From an uncultured Lachnospiraceae bacterium (GTDB taxonomy: Bacteria > Bacillota > Clostridia > Lachnospirales > Lachnospiraceae), in contig CAJFUP010000024.1 in NCBI GenBank assembly GCA_904420225.1, positions 1-35,206 of the forward strand: a stretch of 35,206 nt of DNA. Direction: 5' to 3'. Below the pieces are notes generated by a model that did not search any database, was not told the DNA's origin, and worked only from the letters and a program-made list of their open reading frames with translations. This document shows positions 23,708 through 30,514 of this stretch, piece by piece. How positions within the stretch are numbered: the first letter of the stretch is position 1; the number at the start of each line of letters is the position of its first letter. The position numbers were made by a program, and so were the translations under genes.

Positions 23708-24085
23708 TTAGATTTTTTTAATAAACTTGGTCTTGCATTTGGGACAGGTGATCTCCACCCGCTTGCCGCCGGACCGGGGAACCCGAATCTTTTGCCTGCA
23801 GCCGGGACACCGATAGAAATGATGGGTTCTCAGCTGCTTTATATGCGTCAGCGTCATCTGGTATTTTTGATTCTCTTTATATCTGGCGCTGATGTTTTTA
23901 GAAAACATACGATAATAACAATAAATCAGCAGCAGAAGGATCAAAAAGCTGAATACAATATTGGGGATAAAAATGGACAGCGCAATCAGCACCAGCGCCG
24001 CCGCCAGGAGAAATTTGGAAAAATCATCCACCCCGTATCGTCCAATCATGAATTGTCTGAGTTTTTCTTTCCATTTTGCCAACAC
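23708..24085 (-). CDS. Small membrane protein with C-terminal zinc ribbon
   Basis: A 125-residue protein. The N-terminus is basic (LAKWKEKLRQFMIGRYGVDDF), the middle has two closely spaced membrane segments (about residues 28-65) and the C-terminus is a zinc ribbon with two CxxC knuckles (CPGCRQKIRVP and CPKCKTKFIKK). The basic helices and membrane hairpin suggest that the ribbon faces the cytoplasm. I do not recognise a functional family. A longer frame exists, but GGAGG lies 5 bases before a GTG at 24085; a TTG at 24082 is an alternative start. It has a clear sigma-A promoter and a structured leader and is the first gene of the trio with DUF5685-like and J-domain genes. Confidence 0.75.
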   Translation of the reverse strand: MLAKWKEKLRQFMIGRYGVDDFSKFLLAAALVLIALSIFIPNIVFSFLILLLLIYCYYRMFSKNISARYKENQKYQMTLTHIKQLRTHHFYRCPGCRQKIRVPRSGGKRVEITCPKCKTKFIKKI

Positions 24086-24120
24086 GATAACCTCCATTCC
24101 GCGGCCTGTTGACAACCGCA

Positions 24121-24160
24121 TTGCCCTTTCCCAGGGCAAAACGTCTTTCACCTTTTGCCC
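24121..24160 (-). promoter_or_regulatory. Leader with two mutually exclusive hairpins
   Basis: In the 5' leader of the zinc-ribbon gene, GGGCAAAA pairs with TTTTGCCC over 8 bp (24134-24160). The same TTGCCC can instead pair with a downstream GGGCAA (24121-24139) around a 7-base loop. Both cannot form together, and the second is about 25 bases from the GGAGG site. No known riboswitch class is recognised. Confidence 0.4.
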
Positions 24161-24172
24161 TTAGTATCCTCA

Positions 24173-24201
24173 ATTATAAAAGGATTTTTTCGATAACTCA
24201 A
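24173..24201 (-). promoter_or_regulatory. Sigma-A promoter of the zinc-ribbon/DUF5685/J-domain cluster
   Basis: TTGAGT (24196-24201), a 17-base spacer and a consensus TATAAT (24173-24178) on the minus strand. The predicted leader is about 80 bases. The promoter sits after the cysteine synthase stop. Confidence 0.75.
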
Positions 24202-24245
24202 GATTGGTCTCTTAAAATTTCCTAAAAAATTGCGAAAATTTTTCC

Positions 24246-25175
24246 TCACTCCGCCAGTTCTGTGGATAAATACCGCTCTCCGGTATCAGGGAGCAGTACC
24301 ACAATCCGCTTCCCCGCATATTCGTCTTCTTTGGCCAGCTTGACAGCGGCGCACAGAGCGGCTCCTGATGAAATCCCCACCAGAATTCCTTCCTTTTTTG
24401 CCGCCATTCTGGCATAGACAAAGGCTTCTTCATCGGTCACTGCAAGGATGCGGTCACACAGAGAACAGTCCATCACCTCCGGCACAAAGCCCGCGCCAAT
24501 CCCCTGAATCTTATGGCTGCCTGCCGGTTTCCCGGAAAGAACGGCGCTGTTTGCCGGTTCCACGGCGGCGATGCAGATGGAGGGATTTTTCTGTTTCAGA
24601 TAGCGGCCTGTGCCGGTGATGGTGCCTCCTGTGCCCACAGCGGCCACAAACACATCCACTTTCCCATCCGTATCCTCCCAGATCTCCGGTCCCGTGGTCT
24701 CCTGGTGGGCGGCGGCATTGGCAGGATTGACAAACTGCCCCATGACAATGGCTCCCTCCCACTGCGCCTCCAGCTGCGCGGCTTTCTCAATGGCTCCGCT
24801 CATCCCTTTGGCGGCCTCTGTGAGGACCACCTCTCCTCCGTATGCCTGCAGAAGTTTTCTCCTCTCCAGAGACATATTTTCCGGCATAACAAACACAGCC
24901 CGGTATCCCCGCACCGCCGCTATGGCAGCCAGACCAATGCCTGTGTTTCCGCTGGTGGGCTCGATGATGGTCCCGCCGGGCTTTAACCGCCCGCTATTTT
25001 CGGCATCCCGTATCATGGACAGGGCCGCCCGATCTTTCACGCTTCCCGCCGGATTAAAAAACTCCAATTTGGCCAAAATCCGCGCCCGCGAATTTTCTGC
25101 CTCCATAATCCGCTTCATCTCAAGCAGCGGTGTTCTGCCGATCAACTGCGTCATATCGCTGTAAATTTTCTCCAT
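24246..25175 (-). CDS. cysK: Cysteine synthase (O-acetylserine sulfhydrylase)
   Basis: A 309-residue PLP enzyme that makes cysteine from O-acetylserine and sulfide. The PLP lysine is in NPAGSVKDRAA, the substrate-binding loop is PTSGNTGIGLA, and the PLP phosphate loop is VGTGGTITGTGRYLK. The C-terminal GISSGAAL serine contacts the pyridine nitrogen. Length matches CysK/CysM. The ATG at 25175 follows GAGGG at a 7-base spacing and lies 22 bases after the lipoprotein stop, so the two are probably co-transcribed. CysK and CysM, and also some amino acid-specific paralogues, are not separated by sequence inspection alone. Confidence 0.93.
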   Translation of the reverse strand: MEKIYSDMTQLIGRTPLLEMKRIMEAENSRARILAKLEFFNPAGSVKDRAALSMIRDAENSGRLKPGGTIIEPTSGNTGIGLAAIAAVRGYRAVFVMPENMSLERRKLLQAYGGEVVLTEAAKGMSGAIEKAAQLEAQWEGAIVMGQFVNPANAAAHQETTGPEIWEDTDGKVDVFVAAVGTGGTITGTGRYLKQKNPSICIAAVEPANSAVLSGKPAGSHKIQGIGAGFVPEVMDCSLCDRILAVTDEEAFVYARMAAKKEGILVGISSGAALCAAVKLAKEDEYAGKRIVVLLPDTGERYLSTELAE

Positions 25176-25197
25176 ACCATTCCCTCTTTTCGCGGCT

Positions 25198-25974
25198 TTA
25201 CTGGATATAGCTTCTGATGGTCTCGCTTGTGACCACCGTTTCTCTCAAAGATGTAAGGGCCAGCGGCTGAAATCCCTCTGTGGAATACACGCCGCTTTTC
25301 AGCTTCACCAAATGGTCATCCTGATATTGATACATGGCCTGGCTGCCGTCCGCCGCCGTGCACAGTATCCGTCTGTCGGAAGCGGAAACAGCGAGATCCC
25401 CCTGCAGATGCTCCACCTCAATGAGCACATCCCCGGAAAAACTGTATATATAGTAATCCTCCGCAGACGGATCATCCTGATACCCTGCCACCAGCACCGG
25501 CTCTTCTCGGTCATTCCACGAAAGAAGCGCAAAAGACGGCGTGCCGGTATGGGCATCCGGCTTGGTCAGTATCGTATTCATAATCACAATATAGACATCT
25601 GACCAGGGATATCCTGTGGCCTCCTGAAGGGTTCCGATCACCGCCTCTGTCTCCAGACCTCCGCTGCCCTGGCCGCCTGTATCAGACGAAGACGCTGGCT
25701 GCGAAGCCTCCGGCGCCTCTGTCTGGCTGCCGTCCACGGCAGGCTGATCCGCGCCCTCCGTACTCTCCGGCGCCGTACCATCCGTCTCCTGAGCCGACGG
25801 CGCCGAATCCGCTGCCCCGCTGTCGGCAGATTCCAAATTGTCCGTTTCCGCCAAAACTTCTGTTCCAGTGCCGACGCTTCCCCGCGTCTGATCTGTGATT
25901 TCAGCTGTCCCGCCGCACCCGCACAGACAGACAGCAGCGGCCATGACTGCCGCACCTAATTTTATCTTATTCAT
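25198..25974 (-). CDS. Lipoprotein of unknown function with Ser/Thr/Asp/Glu-rich linker
   Basis: A protein of about 258 residues. The N-terminus MNKIKLGAAVMAAAVCLCGCGG is a lipoprotein signal with an LCGC lipobox. A low-complexity acidic linker (about residues 30-105) separates it from a C-terminal folded domain (YPWSDVYIVIMNT... to the end) rich in beta-strand pattern. I recognise no domain. The start is uncertain: an upstream ATG (26013) has no ribosome binding site and would spoil the signal peptide, and the chosen ATG has only a weak GGG upstream. It lies between purL and cysK and follows a long hairpin at 26020-26058. Confidence 0.75.
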   Translation of the reverse strand: MNKIKLGAAVMAAAVCLCGCGGTAEITDQTRGSVGTGTEVLAETDNLESADSGAADSAPSAQETDGTAPESTEGADQPAVDGSQTEAPEASQPASSSDTGGQGSGGLETEAVIGTLQEATGYPWSDVYIVIMNTILTKPDAHTGTPSFALLSWNDREEPVLVAGYQDDPSAEDYYIYSFSGDVLIEVEHLQGDLAVSASDRRILCTAADGSQAMYQYQDDHLVKLKSGVYSTEGFQPLALTSLRETVVTSETIRSYIQ

Positions 25975-26019
25975 CCATACCCAACTTTCATGAAAAAATG
26001 ACAAAATCACCATACAGCA

Positions 26020-26058
26020 CAGGAGAGCCGATGCCGCATGACGGCACCCGCTCTCCTG
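26020..26058 (-). terminator. Long hairpin after purL, possible terminator
   Basis: CAGGAGAGC pairs with GCTCTCCTG (9 bp), then a 1x1 mismatch and a 7-bp inner stem around a 5-base loop. It begins 9 bases after the purL stop. The downstream sequence is only modestly T-rich (TGTATGGTGATTTTG), so termination may be partial. Confidence 0.55.
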
Positions 26059-26067
26059 CCATGGATC

Positions 26068-29000
26068 TCATCGGAAGTATTCTACGCCGGATTCAAACAG
26101 TTTCAGATCCTGCTCTCCGTAGATGTTGATGGCCACAGAGCGGCCGATGCGCTCGGAATGAGCCATTTTTCCCAGCACCCTTCCGTCGGGGCTGGTGATA
26201 CCCTCGATGGCCGCGTAGGAGCCATTGATGTTCCACTCCTCATCCTGGGCCAAGTTGCCGTCCACATCCACATACTGGGTGGCCACCTGACCGTTTTCAA
26301 ACAGCCTGCGGATCCAGGCATCACTGGCCACGAAGCGTCCTTCACCGTGGGAAGCCGGATTGCAGTACACACCGCCCAGCTCGGCGTTTTTCAGCCACGG
26401 GGACTTATTGGTCACCACCTTGATGTATGCCATCTTGGAAATGTGGCGGCCAATGGTATTGGTGGTCAGTGTGGGGGAATCGGCTGTCTGGGCCGGGATG
26501 ATCTCCCCGTAGGGCACCAGTCCCAGCTTAATCAGAGTCTGGAATCCATTGCAGATACCCAGAGCCAGACCGTCCCTCTTATTCAGAAGATCCATGACGG
26601 CTTCTTTCAGCTTCTCATTGCGGAATGCCGTGGCAAAGAACTTGGCAGAACCGTCGGGCTCATCGCCTGCGGAGAATCCGCCGGGGAACATGATGATCTG
26701 CGCCTGGCTGATTTCTTTTTCGAAGAGTTCCACCGACTCTCTGATATCATCGGCTGTCATATTCTTCACTACCTTCACCGATACCTGAGCACCAGCACGC
26801 TCAAAAGCCCTGGTGCTGTCGTACTCACAATTGGTGCCCGGGAATACCGGGATGAATACACGAGGTCTGGCCACTTTGTGGCGGCATACGTGAATGGAAT
26901 CTGCCCGGTATACCGGCGTATCCACCGGAGGCTGCTGCTGGCCGGACACAGACGGGAATACCTTCTCCAGTGTGGACTTCCAGGCCTTCAGCGCTTCGTC
27001 CATGGGGATCACCGCCTCGCCGTAGCAGAAGCTTGGCTCAGCCGTCACCTGACCGATGAGCGTATAAGGCGCCGTGATATCATCCAGGGCATCCTCAGAT
27101 ACTTCCGCCACGATATTGCCGAATCCCGGTCCAAAGAGTTCACTTTCCGTCAGAGCCTTTGTCAGCTCCACGCCCAGCCAATTGCCGAATGCCATCTTGC
27201 TGACTGCCTCTGCCACACCGCCTGCGCATACCGCATACGCTGAGAGGATCTTTCCCTCCTTCACCGCCTCATGGATGGCGCTGTACAGCTCCATCACCTG
27301 GCCATAGTCAGGCAGGTCATACGCGTCCTTTTTGATGCTGAAGAGAACCAGACGGTTTCCGGCGTTTTTCAGCTCCGGCGTCACCACATTCTTATCCGAC
27401 GCCACATCCACCGCGAAGGAAACCAATGTGGGCGGTACATGGATCTCGTTGAAGCTGCCGGACATGGAGTCCTTGCCGCCGATGGAGGGCAATCCAAAGC
27501 CCATCTGGGCGGCATAAGCGCCCAAGAGAGCTGCCAAAGGCTCGCCCCAAGTCGTCTCATCCTCGGTCATCCGGCGGAAATACTCCTGATACGTCATGCG
27601 GATCTTGGTGAAATCACCGCCTGCAGCCACGATCTTGGAAATGGATTCCACCACGGCATAAACGGCGCCGTGATAGGGACTCCAGCTGGACAGATATGGA
27701 TTGAAACCGTAGCTCATCATGGTCACCGCATCGGTCTTGCCGTTCATCACCGGCAGCTTGGCCACCATGGACTGGGTCTCTGTCAGCTGATACTTTCCGC
27801 CGTAGGGCATCAGCACCGAACCCGCTCCGATGGAGGAGTCGAACATCTCCACCAGCCCCTTCTGGGAGCAGACATTGAGATCCTTCAGCAGGTCCATCCA
27901 GTGTTCCTTCACATCCGCCTGGCTGAAATCACTGTTCTTTTTAAAATAATTTTCCTTCTCATTTGGCATCAGGACCCGAACATCTGTCTCCTGGTGCGCT
28001 CCGTTGGTATCCAGGAAAGCACGGCTCAGATTGACGATATCCTTCCCCCTCCAATTCAGCACCAAACGGGGCTCTTTTGTCACCACTGCCACCGGCACGG
28101 CCTCCAGATTTTCCTCCGCTGCGTATGCCAAAAACGCGTCCACATCGCTGGGATCCACCACCACTGCCATACGCTCCTGAGACTCGGAGATGGCGATCTC
28201 TGTGCCGTCCAGACCTGCATATTTCTTGGGTACCTTATCCAGTTCCACACGCAGTCCCGCCGCCAGCTCGCCGATGGCCACGGACACACCGCCTGCGCCG
28301 AAGTCATTGCACTTCTTGATGAGACGGCTGACTTCTTCCCTGCGGAACAAGCGCTGAATCTTTCTCTCGGTGGGCGCATTTCCCTTCTGCACCTCAGCGC
28401 CGCAGGTCTCGATGGACGCTTCCGTGTGTACCTTGGAGGATCCGGTGGCGCCGCCGCAGCCGTCACGCCCGGTACGTCCGCCCAGAAGAATAATGATATC
28501 GCCGGGATCGGAGTTTTCCCTCTTTACAGCGCGTCTGGGAGCCGCTCCCATGACCGCTCCAATCTCCATGCGCTTGGCCACATAATCGGGGTGGTAGATT
28601 TCTTTCACGTATCCGGTGGCCAAACCGATCTGGTTTCCGTAGGAGCTGTATCCGCTGGCCGCACCTGTCACGATCTTCTTCTGAGGCAGCTTGCCCTTAA
28701 GCGTCTCTTCCAGCGGACGGGTGGGGTCCGCGGCTCCCGTGACGCGCATGGCCTGATACACATACGTACGGCCCGACAGGGGATCACGGATGGCGCCGCC
28801 CAGACAGGTGGCCGCACCGCCGAAGGGCTCGATCTCTGTGGGATGGTTATGGGTCTCATTTTTGAAATTCACCAGCCACTCTTCCGTCTCTCCATCCACT
28901 TCCACGGGAACCACGATGGAGCAGGCGTTGATCTCATCGGACTCCTCCTGATCTTCCAGCTTTCCCTCCTTCTTCAGCTTGCGCATGGCCATGAGGGCCA

Positions 29001-29829
29001 CGTCCATGAGGCAGATAAATTTATCGCTTCTGCCCGCAAAGATCTCTTCATGGGCTTTTACATAGTCCTGGAAGGTCTTTTCCAGCACATCTTTATAGTA
29101 TCCGTCTTCAAAGGTAATACTCTTCAGCTCCGTCTGGAAGGTGGTATGGCGGCAGTGATCCGACCAGTACGTATCCAGCACGCGGATCTCCGTCATGGAT
29201 GGATCTCTCTTTTCTTCACCCCGGAAATAATTCTGAATATGAAGGAAATCTTTGAACGTCATGGCCAGGTTCAGAGAATCGTACAGGTTCTTCAGCTGGG
29301 TCTCTGCCATATCCTTGAAGCCGTCGAAGATGATCACATCCGCCGGTTCCTCAAAAACCGTCACCAGCGTGTCCGGAATCTGCGCCTGCGCTTCTCTGGA
29401 ATCCACAGGGTTGATGCAGTGATTCTTGATCTTCTCCACTTCCTCCTCTGTCAGCTTACCGGAGATGACATACGTGGTGGCCGAGCGGATCACCGCCTCT
29501 TCATCCTCCTTCAAAAGGCGGACACACTGCTGCGCGGAATCGGCTCTCTGGTCAAACTGTCCCGGCAAATATTCCACAGAAAAGATGGTATCCTCCGGAT
29601 CATGGGGAAAATCCATCTCATACAGGTCGTCCACCGGCGGCTCAGAAAAAATCGTGTCCTTGCTTCTCTCGTAGGTGGCATCGGTGATATTCTCCATGTC
29701 ATAGCGGATCAGCACTCTCACTTTCTCCACATCCCGGATTCCCAGATAGCTGCCGATCTCTTCCTGCAGCTCCCTGGCTTTCACCGCAAACGGCGCTTTC
29801 TTCTCCACGTATACTCTTCTAACGCTCAT
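26068..29829 (-). CDS. purL: Phosphoribosylformylglycinamidine synthase, single-chain form
   Basis: A 1253-residue enzyme for step four of purine synthesis (FGAR + glutamine + ATP to FGAM). In order there is an N-terminal PurS-like region, a linker with DTYWSDHCRHTTF (about 215-230), a first synthase half with the ATP site ETHNHPTEIEPFGGAATCLGG (about 330), and a second half with PSIGGKDSMSGSF. A class I glutamine amidotransferase domain follows from about residue 980 (VFPGTNCEYD, catalytic Cys in LGICNGFQTL near 1095, His-Glu in ASHGEGRFV). Most Firmicutes split this activity into PurS, PurQ and PurL; the fused form is found in Proteobacteria and in many Clostridia. The ATG at 29829 follows GGAGG at a 5-base spacing and is preferred to the frame start at 29841. 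It has its own promoter. Confidence 0.96.
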   Translation of the reverse strand: MSVRRVYVEKKAPFAVKARELQEEIGSYLGIRDVEKVRVLIRYDMENITDATYERSKDTIFSEPPVDDLYEMDFPHDPEDTIFSVEYLPGQFDQRADSAQQCVRLLKEDEEAVIRSATTYVISGKLTEEEVEKIKNHCINPVDSREAQAQIPDTLVTVFEEPADVIIFDGFKDMAETQLKNLYDSLNLAMTFKDFLHIQNYFRGEEKRDPSMTEIRVLDTYWSDHCRHTTFQTELKSITFEDGYYKDVLEKTFQDYVKAHEEIFAGRSDKFICLMDVALMAMRKLKKEGKLEDQEESDEINACSIVVPVEVDGETEEWLVNFKNETHNHPTEIEPFGGAATCLGGAIRDPLSGRTYVYQAMRVTGAADPTRPLEETLKGKLPQKKIVTGAASGYSSYGNQIGLATGYVKEIYHPDYVAKRMEIGAVMGAAPRRAVKRENSDPGDIIILLGGRTGRDGCGGATGSSKVHTEASIETCGAEVQKGNAPTERKIQRLFRREEVSRLIKKCNDFGAGGVSVAIGELAAGLRVELDKVPKKYAGLDGTEIAISESQERMAVVVDPSDVDAFLAYAAEENLEAVPVAVVTKEPRLVLNWRGKDIVNLSRAFLDTNGAHQETDVRVLMPNEKENYFKKNSDFSQADVKEHWMDLLKDLNVCSQKGLVEMFDSSIGAGSVLMPYGGKYQLTETQSMVAKLPVMNGKTDAVTMMSYGFNPYLSSWSPYHGAVYAVVESISKIVAAGGDFTKIRMTYQEYFRRMTEDETTWGEPLAALLGAYAAQMGFGLPSIGGKDSMSGSFNEIHVPPTLVSFAVDVASDKNVVTPELKNAGNRLVLFSIKKDAYDLPDYGQVMELYSAIHEAVKEGKILSAYAVCAGGVAEAVSKMAFGNWLGVELTKALTESELFGPGFGNIVAEVSEDALDDITAPYTLIGQVTAEPSFCYGEAVIPMDEALKAWKSTLEKVFPSVSGQQQPPVDTPVYRADSIHVCRHKVARPRVFIPVFPGTNCEYDSTRAFERAGAQVSVKVVKNMTADDIRESVELFEKEISQAQIIMFPGGFSAGDEPDGSAKFFATAFRNEKLKEAVMDLLNKRDGLALGICNGFQTLIKLGLVPYGEIIPAQTADSPTLTTNTIGRHISKMAYIKVVTNKSPWLKNAELGGVYCNPASHGEGRFVASDAWIRRLFENGQVATQYVDVDGNLAQDEEWNINGSYAAIEGITSPDGRVLGKMAHSERIGRSVAINIYGEQDLKLFESGVEYFR

Positions 29830-29874
29830 AACATCCTCCATACGTATTATTTTATGATTTAAAAGTTCTTTATC

Positions 29875-29904
29875 ATTATAGCATTCTGCTTCCCTTCATG
29901 GCAA
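29875..29904 (-). promoter_or_regulatory. Sigma-A promoter of purL, overlapped by an inverted repeat
   Basis: TTGCCA (29899-29904), an 18-base spacer and a consensus TATAAT (29875-29880) on the minus strand. A perfect 8-bp inverted repeat (TTCTGCTT / AAGCAGAA, arms at 29884-29891 and 29903-29910) covers the -35 element and spacer. No purine riboswitch is seen in the roughly 40-base leader. Confidence 0.65.
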
Positions 29905-29911
29905 GCAGAAA

Positions 29912-30454
29912 TCACAGAACCGCAGTATTCACCGCATTCAGCGCCATTTTCATCAGTTCCTTCACCTCATCCACGGATCGTCCCATCTTGGCGGCCACTT
30001 CTTCCGCCGTGGCCTCCCTGCCGTATTCCTCCGCCAGACGTCTGGTAACCTCATTCATGACATTGATCTGGACGGCCAGATCTTCTCCTGCCTGATCCGA
30101 TTCTCCCTGCTGGCGGATGAGCTCTTCCATGGCGGCGCGGATTCCCCGCTCCATGGCAGCCAAAAACATGGCGGCCCGATTCTCATCCTGTTCCAGGCCC
30201 ATGGCCCTGGCCGCATCCACAGCCATCATAAGGGCCACATTGCCCTCCTGAACCAAATCAGAAAAAGCCACGCCTTGCTCTCTGTATTCCTCCGCCAGTC
30301 TGGATACTCGTTCCAGATGCCCCTCGATGAGCCGCGTTTTTGCTTCCTGATCCCCGGCGAAGAGCCGTATCAACAGCGCATCCGTCTCCTGCGCGCTGCA
30401 CGGCAGGATTCCCTCCATCTCTTCTTCATACAATTTCCATGCGCGATCTTCCAT
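29912..30454 (-). CDS. Sigma-70-like protein with regions 2.1-2.2 and 3 only
   Basis: A 180-residue protein with clear echoes of sigma-70. LIEGHLERVSRLAEEYREQGVAFSDLVQEGNVALMMAVDAA (about residues 44-84) resembles regions 2.1-2.2 that bind the core polymerase clamp. VTRRLAEEYGREATAEEVAAKMGRSVDEVKELMK (about 137-170) resembles region 3. Between them the FSTYATWWIR-type aromatic segment of regions 2.3-2.4 is replaced by an Ala/Met-rich helix (AAMFLAAMERGIRAAMEEL), and region 4 is absent. It may bind core polymerase without recognising a promoter. The ATG at 30454 follows AGGA at an 8-base spacing; the longer frame is not used. It lies 60 bases after the helicase gene. Confidence 0.7.
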   Translation of the reverse strand: MEDRAWKLYEEEMEGILPCSAQETDALLIRLFAGDQEAKTRLIEGHLERVSRLAEEYREQGVAFSDLVQEGNVALMMAVDAARAMGLEQDENRAAMFLAAMERGIRAAMEELIRQQGESDQAGEDLAVQINVMNEVTRRLAEEYGREATAEEVAAKMGRSVDEVKELMKMALNAVNTAVL

Positions 30455-30514
30455 CTTTCTCATCCTTTCTTGTGACCGGCCATCAGCCGGACTCTCCATA
30501 TGTTTTCCGTCCTG

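Noticed and set aside
26014-26067. Repeat of REP type after purL
   Set aside because: Only a single copy was seen in the window; it is better described as a hairpin that may terminate purL transcription.
27271-29862. Forward-strand open frame of 863 codons opposite purL
   Set aside because: It lies fully antisense to purL, has no recognisable domain and is rich in His, Gln and Arg runs as expected from the complementary codons of a GC-rich third-position-biased gene.
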